64,000 nt of DNA from Proteus alimentorum (lineage in GTDB: Bacteria; Pseudomonadota; Gammaproteobacteria; Enterobacterales; Enterobacteriaceae), in assembly GCF_002607735.1 (NCBI RefSeq), contig NZ_NBVR01000026.1:1-64000 (forward strand), in the 5' to 3' direction. The notes under the pieces are model-generated. The model saw only the letters and a program-made list of their open reading frames with translations. It searched no databases and had not been told where the DNA came from. This document shows, piece after piece, positions 41,656 through 50,106 of this stretch (position 1 is its first letter; every line of letters starts with the position of its first letter). Both the position numbers and the translations under genes were made by a program.

Positions 41656-43392
41656 ATGGTAACGAGACCTCAGTCCTATCGTGAAAAAGTATCCCAAATG
41701 ATCAGTTGGGGTCACTGGTTTGCGCTATTTAATATTATTCTAAGCTTACTGCTTGGAAGCCGTTACCTGTTTATTTCTGATTGGCCTGCAACTTTTGCTG
41801 GTCGTTTTTACGCTATTGTGAGTTGGATGGGACATTTTAGTTTTATTGTCTTTGCTATTTATATACTCATCCTTTTCCCTCTCACCTTCGTTGCTGTTTC
41901 TCAACGGCTACTTAGAGTTATTTCCTGTGCCCTTGCCAGCGCTGGATTAACTATCCTTATTTTTGATATCGCCGTTTACCAGCAATTTCAACTCCATTTA
42001 ACCCAACTTGTTTGGGATCTTGTGATTAATCCAGATGAAGGTGAAATGGCGCGTGAATGGCAACTTATCTTTATTGGCATTCCCATCATCTTTCTTATTG
42101 AAATGCTTTTTGCAACATGGAGTTGGCAAAAATTACGCAGCTTAAATCGTCAACGTTGGGGTAAACCCTTAGCCAGTGTCTTTATTACTTGCTTTATATT
42201 ATCTCACTCTATGTCAATTTGGGCTGATGCTAACTTCTATCGCCCAATTACCATGCAACGAGCTAATTTACCGTTATCGTATCCAATGACGGCGCGTAAA
42301 TTCCTTGAACGCCATGGTTTTATTAATCAATCAGAATATGAGCAACGTGTTATCAGTGAGGGTAATCCAGCAGCACAAGGTATCACTTACCCCCTTGCTC
42401 CATTAATCTATGCCAAAGATACCTATTCTTATAACTTGCTGGTGGTTGTCATTGATGGTTTAGGTAAAGAAGAAATACCTGAATTACCAAGCTTGCAACA
42501 ATTTGCGCAAAATAATCTTTATTTTTCAAACCATTACTCATCAGGCATTAATAATGATTCTGCATTATTTGGCCTATTTTATGGTATTTCACCTTCTTAT
42601 TTAGACAGTGTATTAAGTAGCAGAAAAAACTCTGCTCTTTTCGATGCGTTAAGTTATCGAAACTACCAACTAGCCATGTTCTCAACCAATGGTTTCCAAA
42701 CACCACTGTTTAAACAAGCTGTACTATCAGATTTCTCACTCCCAACATCACGTAGTGGTGATAACAATGCCACAATTGATAGTTGGAATAATTGGTTAGC
42801 CAAAAACAGCCAAACAGCGCCTTGGTTCTCTTTCTTACAAATTAATGGTCACACCAATAATGCGTCTCAACGCGCCACATTAAATGCTCAACTAGAGACA
42901 ATATTTAAGACATTACAAGAAACCAAAGTGCTGGATAATACTGTTGTAGTTATCACTTCAAGCTATCATCAAGACAACGATAAGAAACAGATTAATCAAT
43001 GGCTTTCAGATAAGAGCACCTTTAATTTAAGCCAGTCACAAGTACCATTGATGATACATTGGCCAAATATGACGCCACAGATTATTGATCGCATGACAAG
43101 CCATCAAGACGTTATGACAACCTTGATGCAGCATGTTTTACATGTCATTAGTCCAACAGATAACTATTCACAAGGTGAAGATTTATTCGCAAGCACTCGA
43201 AATCACCCATGGATTTTTACAGGTGATGAAGAGGCGTTTGTCGTCTTTTTACAAGATAATACCTTGTTGATAGATAAGCATGGTCGGTATGCTTTATTTG
43301 ATAAATCAGGACAAGAGATCAACTCTGCAAAACCTGATTTAAAATTATTACTACAAGTTCTGGCTGAGCAAAAACGTTTTATTGAACGCTAG
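41656..43392 (+). CDS. yejM: Inner-membrane LPS regulator PbgA/LapC (YejM)
   Basis: Product of 578 residues: five N-terminal membrane segments (DUF3413, about residues 1-190) and a periplasmic sulfatase/alkaline phosphatase-like domain (about 245-578; LLVVVIDGLGKEEIPELPSLQQFAQNN, HYSSGINNDSALFGLFYG). The protein senses lipid A and tunes LpxC degradation through LapB-FtsH (known for E. coli). The nucleophile position of active sulfatases appears altered (SSGINNDSAL), consistent with a non-enzymatic role. Translated from the yejL-yejM transcript. Confidence 0.94.
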   Translation: MVTRPQSYREKVSQMISWGHWFALFNIILSLLLGSRYLFISDWPATFAGRFYAIVSWMGHFSFIVFAIYILILFPLTFVAVSQRLLRVISCALASAGLTILIFDIAVYQQFQLHLTQLVWDLVINPDEGEMAREWQLIFIGIPIIFLIEMLFATWSWQKLRSLNRQRWGKPLASVFITCFILSHSMSIWADANFYRPITMQRANLPLSYPMTARKFLERHGFINQSEYEQRVISEGNPAAQGITYPLAPLIYAKDTYSYNLLVVVIDGLGKEEIPELPSLQQFAQNNLYFSNHYSSGINNDSALFGLFYGISPSYLDSVLSSRKNSALFDALSYRNYQLAMFSTNGFQTPLFKQAVLSDFSLPTSRSGDNNATIDSWNNWLAKNSQTAPWFSFLQINGHTNNASQRATLNAQLETIFKTLQETKVLDNTVVVITSSYHQDNDKKQINQWLSDKSTFNLSQSQVPLMIHWPNMTPQIIDRMTSHQDVMTTLMQHVLHVISPTDNYSQGEDLFASTRNHPWIFTGDEEAFVVFLQDNTLLIDKHGRYALFDKSGQEINSAKPDLKLLLQVLAEQKRFIER

Positions 43393-43396
43393 CATT

Positions 43397-43428
43397 ATTA
43401 AGTGACGTATAAAATTACGTCACTTAAT
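43397..43428. repeat. 13-bp inverted repeat after yejM
   Basis: ATTAAGTGACGTA pairs perfectly with TACGTCACTTAAT around 6 bases, 5 bases after the yejM stop. It lacks a clear T-run but probably forms the 3' end of the yejL-yejM mRNA. Confidence 0.65.
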
Positions 43429-43478
43429 TAGCAAGGGGTTGCTTTAGCAGTCAAAAACAGTAATATACAGGGCACAAA

Positions 43479-43555
43479 CGGCATGTAGCGCAGCCTGGTA
43501 GCGCACCGTCATGGGGTGTCGGGGGTCGTAGGTTCAAATCCTATCATGCCGACCA
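43479..43555 (+). tRNA. proL: tRNA-Pro(GGG)
   Basis: A 77-nt cloverleaf with acceptor stem CGGCATG/CATGCCG, encoded CCA end, D-loop AGCCTGGTAGCGC, anticodon loop with GGG and T-arm GGTTCAAATCC. It matches E. coli proL, also downstream of yejM. The 3' end of this tRNA gene is a common integration site for islands and phages. Confidence 0.97.
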
Positions 43556-43566
43556 AATATCCTTAG

Positions 43567-43597
43567 AAAAACCAACCGCTTACGGTTGGTTTTTTTA
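43567..43597 (+). terminator. Terminator of tRNA-Pro
   Basis: A 9-bp stem AACCAACCG/CGGTTGGTT with a 4-base loop is followed by TTTTTT, 12 bases past the tRNA. Confidence 0.92.
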
Positions 43598-44063
43598 TGT
43601 CTGAAATTTACTTGGTGTAATACTGGTGTAAAACTGGTGTAAAACCCCCATCAGATTTACCCTAGTTAGAGCTCAATTCTAGTCCTGCTTCTATGCTATA
43701 ATTACCCTCAAATTTATTAATGTCATATATACCTACCAACAATCAAAGGCGACTATCTGAGTCAGGTGTCTATCAACACGGGCTCTCACTCTTTTTTAAT
43801 AAGCTATAACTATGGTGATCAGTTGAAATCAGCAGTGAATAGTCAAGCAATTAGATTTAAAAATTAATATATTAAAGCTGATATTTTACTTTTTTGACCG
43901 AATATCATTAAATGCAAATTCAGATGCTCTCATCGTACACAAGTCGGAGATCATAACTGATAGAGGATCTTCCCCTGTTATGATGAATAGTACATAATTA
44001 ATTGGTTTTCAGACACAACACAGTCCTTTATGGACTCTCTATTTTAATGAGATGGAATTCCTT
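43598..44063. other. tRNA-distal segment with TGGTGTAA direct repeats
   Basis: No supported gene. Right after the tRNA-Pro terminator are three direct copies of TGGTGTAA at 43613-43643, an arrangement I associate with integrase arm sites beside tRNA genes. No integrase ORF remains and no second copy of the tRNA 3' end was found, so this may be a scar of an old insertion. A 29-codon frame beginning at 43721 has no ribosome-binding site. The stretch ends with the promoter region of the ClbS-like gene. Confidence 0.4.
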
Positions 44064-44582
44064 ATGAGCGTACCACAAACAAAAGTTGAACTACTTTTAG
44101 CTATTGATAAAAATTTCAATAAACTAATTAGTTATCTTGATGCTATCCCCTCAGAAATGACTTCGGAACGCTCAATGGATGGCCACGCTAAAGGAACAGT
44201 AATGAGTGTTCGTGATCTTGTTTCATATTTGCTTGGATGGAATTCTCTTGTTGTAAAATGGATCCACACTGATGCTAAAGGTTTACCTGTCGATTTTCCA
44301 GACACTGGTTATAAGTGGAACCAACTTGGTCTTCTTGCTCAAAAATTTTACTCAGATTACAGTGAGTTAAATTATGACTCGTTAGTAGCTGAACTTCAGA
44401 CTGTGAAAAATGAAATTGTGACGCTTATTGATGAGCGAACTGATGATATTTTGTATGGTAAACCATGGTATACAAAATGGACGATGGGTCGGATGATCTC
44501 ATTTAATACATCTTCACCTTATGCCAACGCTAATGGAAGATTAAGAAAATGGGCAAGAAATAATAATATTAATTTAAAGTAA
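44064..44582 (+). CDS. ClbS/DfsB-family four-helix protein (DUF1706)
   Basis: Product of 172 residues in the DUF1706/ClbS family, DinB-like four-helix bundles. The member ClbS protects colibactin makers by hydrolysing the toxin's cyclopropane; other members are uncharacterised. Features: MSVPQTKVELLLAIDKNFNKL, MDGHAKGTVMSVRDLVSYLLGWN and the C-terminus TKWTMGRMISFNTSSPYANANGRLRKWARNN. ATG 44064 has GGA 8 bases upstream; an ATG four codons earlier lacks a good site. No colibactin-type genes are nearby, so self-protection is not implied. Confidence 0.85.
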   Translation: MSVPQTKVELLLAIDKNFNKLISYLDAIPSEMTSERSMDGHAKGTVMSVRDLVSYLLGWNSLVVKWIHTDAKGLPVDFPDTGYKWNQLGLLAQKFYSDYSELNYDSLVAELQTVKNEIVTLIDERTDDILYGKPWYTKWTMGRMISFNTSSPYANANGRLRKWARNNNINLK

Positions 44583-44776
44583 GTATCAACATCAAAATTA
44601 CCCGCAGTATTTAAAAACAGATCACCATTATAACTATAAAGTAGGTCTTTATAATTAAGTACTAATACTCAAGATTCATGCTTATGAGCTTATCTATCGT
44701 CTCATTTTACACTTGCTCCTCAAATGGCTATATAATAGATTACATATCGATAACAAAATAAAAAGTTGGAGAAGCC

Positions 44777-45292
44777 ATGAAGTTATTTATGTTCTACATT
44801 GGTGGTAATGCCGGTAAGTCAAATATTGAAGTTCACGATGTCCAATTTGTTGTGGCAGAAAAACCTACAGATGCTTGGCCGGCGTTAAGAGATGCATGGT
44901 TTGGAGATAAAGATAAAGTACATATAGATGGTTATGCAGAAATCACTTGGGTTGATGGATTTAATATTACTCTTAGCGATAAGCCTAGCGATAGTAACGA
45001 GAATTTATATTTTGTTAATGTAGGAGGCTATCATCCATCAAATCTAGCTGAACTACATGAATTTGATTTATTTGTTGCTAAATCAGCAAATGAAGCGAAA
45101 GAGAGAGCGATTGCAACGCTTTTAGTAAATAGTCAGCAACAGCATAAAGACAATTTAAAAGATGTTGATGATTGCATTTTATTGAGCAAAATCGACGATT
45201 ATTACATTCATCTAATACCAAATAATTCGGGTGAACATTTCAAACCTTTATGGCAGGGTTATCAACCTATTGGTGTTGAAAAGACTCAATAA
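44777..45292 (+). CDS. DUF1543 protein
   Basis: Product of 171 residues. Two related halves each begin with LFMFYIGG/YFVNVGGYHP followed by a charged loop and FVVA/FVAK....A, which is the DUF1543 repeat. Function unknown, probably cytoplasmic. The start has GGAG 5 bases upstream. It is monocistronic in an accessory stretch. Confidence 0.8.
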   Translation: MKLFMFYIGGNAGKSNIEVHDVQFVVAEKPTDAWPALRDAWFGDKDKVHIDGYAEITWVDGFNITLSDKPSDSNENLYFVNVGGYHPSNLAELHEFDLFVAKSANEAKERAIATLLVNSQQQHKDNLKDVDDCILLSKIDDYYIHLIPNNSGEHFKPLWQGYQPIGVEKTQ

Positions 45293-45435
45293 TTATTTTT
45301 ACTGCGCTGTTATTCTTCAGCGTGGTAAATTTTATAAGTTACGCAATCATCAATTTATTTTTAAATATGTATCAGTTTAAACAACATTGACACCTCTATT
45401 TAAAATAACTTCATATTACTTTCTTGTTATTTTTA

Positions 45436-45615
45436 TTATTTAAAATTCATTAGTTTCTTAAAATAAAATCCTTTTTTAGTTTTTGGGAATTTATTTCCAT
45501 AATATATTTTTCGCTCATAATCTCGGCCTGCATAGTGATTATCACCATAAAATTGACCATATAATGCAGTTTTAGGACACACATCGTCAGAAAAAAATCT
45601 ATGATTATTATCCAC
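45436..45615 (-). CDS. Small protein of 59 residues with GTG start
   Basis: Starts at GTG 45615 with AAGGA 8 bases upstream and ends at TAA 45436-45438. The sequence includes DDVCPKTALYGQFYGDN, GRDYERKIYYGNKFPKTKKG and the basic end FYFKKLMNFK. The CPKT...Y...G...FP.T..G pattern is reminiscent of YjzC-type small proteins, but this is a weak resemblance. Clear non-AT-driven composition and a good ribosome-binding site support translation. It is too short to be found by common gene length cutoffs. Confidence 0.65.
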   Translation of the reverse strand: MDNNHRFFSDDVCPKTALYGQFYGDNHYAGRDYERKIYYGNKFPKTKKGFYFKKLMNFK

Positions 45616-45835
45616 TTCAATTATCCTTATTTAAATAAAAATTTAGACCTCTTGTAGTTAATTATAAATATTTATCATTTATAATTTTAAAGTAATTATT
45701 TAATGCCATACTACTTTTATAAAATAGTTCAAACTCCTAATAGGGTTATTATTTAAATTAAAGAAAAAACATAATTAGACAAAAGAAAAATTGAGTGTAT
45801 GCTATATATAAGACACTCAACTTATTAAAAAATTA

Positions 45836-46771
45836 TTATTTATTATCTATTTTTCTATTCGTTATTCCAAAAGGAATATGCACAGAAGGTAGTTCAGATG
45901 ATGATTTTAAATGCAGCTTTTGGTCATCAAAGAATATATGTGGTTTTAGAATTCTTAAAACATTGGCTTTCTCTACTCCCCCCATAAAAAAGGCTTCATT
46001 AACAGAAATTCCCCATGCCCTCATCGTGTTAATAACACGTTTATGAGATGGTGCATTGCGCGCAGTAACAATAGAGATCTTAAGTAATGGAATATATGTA
46101 GGATCCTGTTTTACTTTTTCTAATTCCAATTTTTGAATATCAGAAATACGTAGTAAGAATTTTTTTAATGGTCCAGGATTATGGGGGACATTAACCATTT
46201 TAGCTTCATGATTATGAAATTGAGACAACTCACCTGAAGTTTTATAAATAATTTCAGCTTCATCATCAGCAAGCACACCATCAAAGTCAAACGCAATTCT
46301 TAATTCATCGGCGTCATCATCATTAACATGACCTGCTAATATCTGCCCTGCTGGATAATTAGCATTAATTGCTTGTAAAACATCGTCATGATCAGCAGAT
46401 AAAAATAATTCAATATCAAATGCTGGAATATAAATATGAGGCGATTTTCCTTGAAGAAATACAGCTCTGGTGATCCCTAACTTATAGTGTTCAATAGAAT
46501 TCATTACTCTTAACCCAGTATCCGGATCATTTCTGGATAACAAAATAACTTCAACGAGTGGATCGTTAGGTCTAATGCTATTTAGCTTCAAAAGCCGACT
46601 AATAAAAGGAAATGCAACGCCTTTATTCAAAGCCACATCCTGCATCTTATGTTGATATTTTCGATAACCTTCCTCCCCTTGAGTGCGAAAAATATTATCT
46701 GATTCTTCTAAATCAAATAAAGCACTAGAGGAAAGTCCTATGACTAATCTCTTCGTTAAATCATATGCCAT
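45836..46771 (-). CDS. 5'-nucleotidase (NT5C1-like family)
   Basis: Product of 311 residues of the 5'_nucleotidase family otherwise known for cytosolic NT5C1A/B. It is expected to dephosphorylate nucleoside monophosphates with Mg2+. The HAD-like motif is ELRIAFDFDGVLADDEAE; further blocks are VTARNAPSHKRVINTMRAWGI, EAFFMGGVEKA and PHIFFDDQKLH. Its N-terminal half includes VILLSRNDPDTGLRVMNSIEHY, also typical. ATG 46771 is preferred over the in-frame TTG two codons upstream. No operon partner is seen. Confidence 0.88.
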   Translation of the reverse strand: MAYDLTKRLVIGLSSSALFDLEESDNIFRTQGEEGYRKYQHKMQDVALNKGVAFPFISRLLKLNSIRPNDPLVEVILLSRNDPDTGLRVMNSIEHYKLGITRAVFLQGKSPHIYIPAFDIELFLSADHDDVLQAINANYPAGQILAGHVNDDDADELRIAFDFDGVLADDEAEIIYKTSGELSQFHNHEAKMVNVPHNPGPLKKFLLRISDIQKLELEKVKQDPTYIPLLKISIVTARNAPSHKRVINTMRAWGISVNEAFFMGGVEKANVLRILKPHIFFDDQKLHLKSSSELPSVHIPFGITNRKIDNK

Positions 46772-46917
46772 CGCCAAAATTCCCTGTTAGTTCCTTTTAT
46801 TATTCATAATATCACTCTTTTAAGAGAGTGAAGATAAGAAAACTTATACAAAAAAAGCAGATAAAATCGTAGTATTTACTTACCCATAAGCACTTTATCA
46901 TCAACCCACACAATAAT

Positions 46918-46932
46918 CGATATTGATTATCA
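46918..46932 (+). promoter_or_regulatory. Fur box upstream of the 53-residue ORF
   Basis: CGATATTGATTATCA matches the 7-1-7 Fur consensus at 12 of 14 positions. It overlaps a possible promoter (TTGATT, then GAATAT about 16 bases on) and lies 59 bases before the small ORF start at 46992. Confidence 0.6.
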
Positions 46933-46991
46933 TTTGCATTTAAAGAATATCCTTATTATTGTTATGACTACCGCTCATAAGGAGAAAGCTC

Positions 46992-47153
46992 ATGGTTAAG
47001 AAAACGATACATTTACGCTCCCAGCACTTTAAAGATTTAGTCAATAAAATGAAAAAAATGAATGCTGTTAAAAATACAATAAACACTAAATCAGAAAATA
47101 GTGATCTTGTTGTTATTAATAATAAAATTCCAACTTTGGTCTCTGTAAAATAA
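46992..47153 (+). CDS. Small basic protein of 53 residues, probably Fur-regulated
   Basis: Starts at ATG 46992 with a strong Shine-Dalgarno (AAGGAGA, 6 bases upstream) and ends at TAA 47151-47153. The sequence begins MVKKTIHLRSQHFKDLVNKM and ends VINNKIPTLVSVK; it is Lys/Asn-rich without a membrane segment. I do not recognise it; it is not HemP. A Fur box lies upstream and the sRNA RyhB starts 90 bases downstream, so it is probably made under iron limitation. It lies opposite a longer minus-strand frame that is rejected. Confidence 0.6.
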   Translation: MVKKTIHLRSQHFKDLVNKMKKMNAVKNTINTKSENSDLVVINNKIPTLVSVK

Positions 47154-47206
47154 GATAATTTGTTGGCTTTTAGTGTGAATAAATAGTAACCGTAGTCTTC
47201 ATAGGG

Positions 47207-47235
47207 TTGACATATCAAATGATAATGATTATCTT
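47207..47235 (+). promoter_or_regulatory. ryhB-1 promoter with internal Fur box
   Basis: -35 TTGACA (47207-47212), 17-base spacer, -10 TATCTT (47230-47235). The Fur box TGATAATGATTATCT (47220-47234) matches the 7-1-7 consensus at 13 of 14 positions and covers the spacer and -10, so Fur would block RNA polymerase directly. Confidence 0.9.
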
Positions 47236-47241
47236 TTAACT

Positions 47242-47339
47242 TGTGAATAGTTGAGTATTTTACTTGGTTTTTCACAACGACATTGCTCACATTGCTTCTA
47301 GTATTTATTGACCAACTCTCCTAGCGTTGGTCTTTTTTT
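47242..47339 (+). ncRNA. ryhB: Iron-stress small RNA RyhB, copy 1
   Basis: About 98 nt from a start near 47242 to the end of the T-run. The centre contains the conserved RyhB pairing core (CGACATTGCTCACATTGCTT). The end is a terminator with stem GACCAAC/GTTGGTC and TTTTTTT. E. coli RyhB is about 90 nt and has the same core. RyhB with Hfq represses mRNAs for iron-using proteins when iron is low. After the core this copy reads CTTCTAG where copy 2 and E. coli read CTTCCAG. The promoter holds a near-perfect Fur box. Confidence 0.92.
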
Positions 47340-47541
47340 ATCTGCATTTCCCCATACTCTACTTAACCCAAAATGAAAGACATTCTTTCCTTCAAAATAC
47401 TATTATCTTGTTGAAGCTAAAATAGTTTATAGTGAATTTAACACAAGATAATAATGTTATATTTGGGTATCATTATCTAAAAAAGAATCATGAAATAACC
47501 ACATTATAATTAAACCATATCGTCAATAGGGATTTTAAATT

Positions 47542-48963
47542 ATGGGTTTTATTTCCACCATCATTGGAAAAAATAAAGAGCTAACGCCAGAGCAGCAATG
47601 GGAACAACTTAATAAAAAATATGCAGATAATCCTATTGAGCGTATCCGTAGAAAATTAGCACTAGTAGCCAGTATTGATCACGAATATAAAGAATTTGGT
47701 GCTGATAATCATAAATATCAACTAAATTCTCCACTCTCAGTAGAAAAAGTTAATCAGCTACAAGCAAAAGCAGGATGTGAATTTCCTGAAGATTATATCG
47801 CCTTTATAACTCAAATTGGCAATGGTGGTACAGGCTCTTATGGTGGTGCGGGTCCTTACTATGGCCTATATGCTTTTGATGACGCAATAGATCGAAATGG
47901 TGTACAAAATTGTGCATTACCCTGCTTACTTAAGCCTAAAATGGATATCGATGAGTGGAAAACACTTTGTTATGTTCCCGAAGACTGTAGTAATGAAGAC
48001 TTCGATATTATTTGCGATAGAGTTCATCAAGGTACGCTTTATTTAGGTACTTGTGGATGCGAATACGATCTTTTATTAGTGGTTAATGGTAAATATAAAG
48101 GCCATATTTTATATACATCCGATTGGGTTAATTCAGATACTCCTTACACATTTTCCTATGAAACTTCATTTACACAATGGTACGAACGTTGGTTAGATGA
48201 AGTGATTTTAGGCTATGACACAAGCTGGTTTGGTCATCGAATGGGAGGTAATGAAGAAACGTTACTTGATTTTGCCAAAAACAATGAAGATATTACAAAA
48301 AAAATTAGTGCTATCAACTCATTAACTAAGTTACCTAAATTATCCAACAACAGCTTATATTTTTTAGAGCAACAGCTACAAACTGAAGATATTGAGTTAT
48401 ATAAAGTTTCATTAAATGTTTTAGCCACCTATTTTAAAAAACAAGCACTGCCTTATATTCAGCAAGCTTTAGTTGCCCCATTTGATGAAAAAACAGATAT
48501 TGTTATTCCTATTATTTACTTTAAATATAGAGATCAATGTTCTCTTTTCAAAGATAACCTTTTTCCAATTCTTAAATCAACGAACAGCGAAGATACATTG
48601 CGTTTTATCGGTTACTCTTTGACTGAATTAAAAGCTGTTTTAGTTGAAGATTTTCAACCATTTTTTACTCACCCAAACGTAGAAATAATAAGAAGTGCAA
48701 TTTATGCAGCTTCTCATGATGTTAATTTAAAAGATAAAACATCAGCATTTTATGAACTCGCAATCTCTGAAAATGAAGAGATCAGCTTAGGTGCAATTCA
48801 AGCATTATCTAGCTCAAATTACATCGATAGTGAGTTGTTACCTTATTTACAACAAGCTTGGAAAATGTATCCCAAAGAAAAAACCCCTTATATACGCAAC
48901 AATATCTCTTCTTATATTGCAAAGGTATATCGGAATAATGAAATTGATGTAACCAAATGGTAA
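47542..48963 (+). CDS. SUKH (SMI1/KNR4) domain protein with HEAT-like C-terminus
   Basis: Product of 473 residues. Residues about 60-215 form a SMI1/KNR4 (SUKH) domain: LSVEKVNQLQAKAGCEFPEDYIAFITQIGNGG, GPYYGLYAFDD, GTLYLGTCGCEYDLLLVVNGKYKGHI and a Trp-rich end FTQWYERWLDEVI. Residues about 235-460 are short alpha-helical repeats of HEAT type (EDIELYKVSLNVLATYFKKQALPYIQQAL, NVEIIRSAIYAASHD, SEISLGAIQALSSS-like units). SUKH proteins are commonly immunity proteins of polymorphic and contact-dependent toxins, and some occur alone as immunity spares. No toxin gene adjoins, so an orphan immunity or scaffold role is inferred. Confidence 0.82.
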   Translation: MGFISTIIGKNKELTPEQQWEQLNKKYADNPIERIRRKLALVASIDHEYKEFGADNHKYQLNSPLSVEKVNQLQAKAGCEFPEDYIAFITQIGNGGTGSYGGAGPYYGLYAFDDAIDRNGVQNCALPCLLKPKMDIDEWKTLCYVPEDCSNEDFDIICDRVHQGTLYLGTCGCEYDLLLVVNGKYKGHILYTSDWVNSDTPYTFSYETSFTQWYERWLDEVILGYDTSWFGHRMGGNEETLLDFAKNNEDITKKISAINSLTKLPKLSNNSLYFLEQQLQTEDIELYKVSLNVLATYFKKQALPYIQQALVAPFDEKTDIVIPIIYFKYRDQCSLFKDNLFPILKSTNSEDTLRFIGYSLTELKAVLVEDFQPFFTHPNVEIIRSAIYAASHDVNLKDKTSAFYELAISENEEISLGAIQALSSSNYIDSELLPYLQQAWKMYPKEKTPYIRNNISSYIAKVYRNNEIDVTKW

Positions 48964-49116
48964 CTAACAGATAAATAAACGTTTTTTCTTTTATTTACTC
49001 TAGATAGGCAATAATTATCCCTTATTATTGTCTCTTTTTAATTCCAATATCATTATAAATATTCACATTGTTATTCTAGCCAATGAAGTAAATTATTAAG
49101 ATTTTCAACTAAATGT

Positions 49117-49158
49117 ATGCAAACTTTATAGTTAAACCAAGGTGGTTTTAGTTTGCAT
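49117..49158. repeat. Two-part inverted repeat (hairpin) in gene-free DNA
   Basis: The outer arms ATGCAAACT and AGTTTGCAT are perfect complements. The inner arms AAACCA and TGGTTT are also perfect, around a 3-base loop. Together they would fold as an interrupted 15-bp stem. It has no T-run and no neighbouring gene, so it may be a remnant of a small mobile repeat or a structured RNA. Confidence 0.6.
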
Positions 49159-49366
49159 CATTTAACCTTACTGTTAAGTAAAATTTTAAGCAAATAAAAT
49201 CAATCAGTTAAATAAAAAAACTTAAAAAATTTTTATCTCCTTAGAGAATCACTCTAATTCTACACTTATTCTTATTATTTCTTTTTAAAGTTTGTTACAG
49301 ATTGATATCTTTTTTTCCCTTACTATTGTTTTTAGTATTTCATCAATGATAGATATTTAATTTTCT

Positions 49367-49391
49367 CCCCGCTTTGTGCGGGGCTTTTTTT
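49367..49391 (+). terminator. Isolated rho-independent terminator
   Basis: A GC-rich stem CCCCGC/GCGGGG is followed by C and seven Ts. It is 404 bases after the SUKH gene, with nothing annotated in between, and may mark the 3' end of an unrecognised small RNA. Confidence 0.8.
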
Positions 49392-50106
49392 ATCTAAATT
49401 ATCCTCTTAAGAGGCCAATCACTAAACTCTCACTGTTTTTAAACTAAACGTGCTTTTATATCTTTTCCCATAGCGAAAACATGTTATAGCACTCTTATTA
49501 TTCTGTTCATTCCTATTTCCATATCGAATACTTTCAAATTATTTTTAGTGTTTTTATTTTTCAAGTATTCACTACTTTTCAAATTTCATGCATAAATATA
49601 AATTATCTCACCTGTAATTTGGTTCCCTGAAATTTCAAGTTCAACCCTATCAATTTAAAAATAATCGAATAAAGATGATTTTTTATTCTTAATAATCATT
49701 TTATTGTAATATTTTGACAAGTTTATTTGAACTCTGAAATTACTCATTTTATAAGTTTTCTATTTTAACGACAAAATGTATCACTCAAAAATCAAGCAAC
49801 TTAACTAATATCAGAAAAAATTAGCTTATTAACAGAAGCACTCAAAAATAAATTTAACCATTAAATTTCAAGTGGTTAAATTATTATTAGTCAATTTATA
49901 TAAATAACGTAGTACTAAAAAATTCATAGAATCATTCATAAATCTTTATCTATCTGTCATTAACCATCAAGATTTTTTACAGAATGATATATTTATTTTC
50001 TCTAATATTCCTTCCATCAACTTGGTACAAAAAAGATATTTATTCATCGTACAGAGAATAACAAATAAAAAAATTAAACAGATAAAAAATATTTAAGGAA
50101 TATAGA

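Larger units (their letters stand above)
48964..50106. other. 1.1-kb gene-free AT-rich region
   Basis: No credible protein-coding frame on either strand. It contains a 42-base hairpin (49117-49158) and an isolated strong terminator (49367-49391), both listed. The last part (about 49990-50100) should contain the promoter of the pilin-like gene at 50107. Confidence 0.55.

Noticed and set aside
43721..43810. 29-codon ATG frame after tRNA-Pro
   Set aside because: No Shine-Dalgarno and no recognisable sequence; more likely part of an insertion scar.
46940..47290. Minus-strand frame of 117 codons beginning MSNVVVKNQVKY, partly repeated at 50.8 kb
   Set aside because: Its repeated part is the antisense of the RyhB core in both copies, and the rest is opposite the 53-codon ORF with a good ribosome-binding site. 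The similarity is explained by the RNA, and the second copy hits a stop at once.
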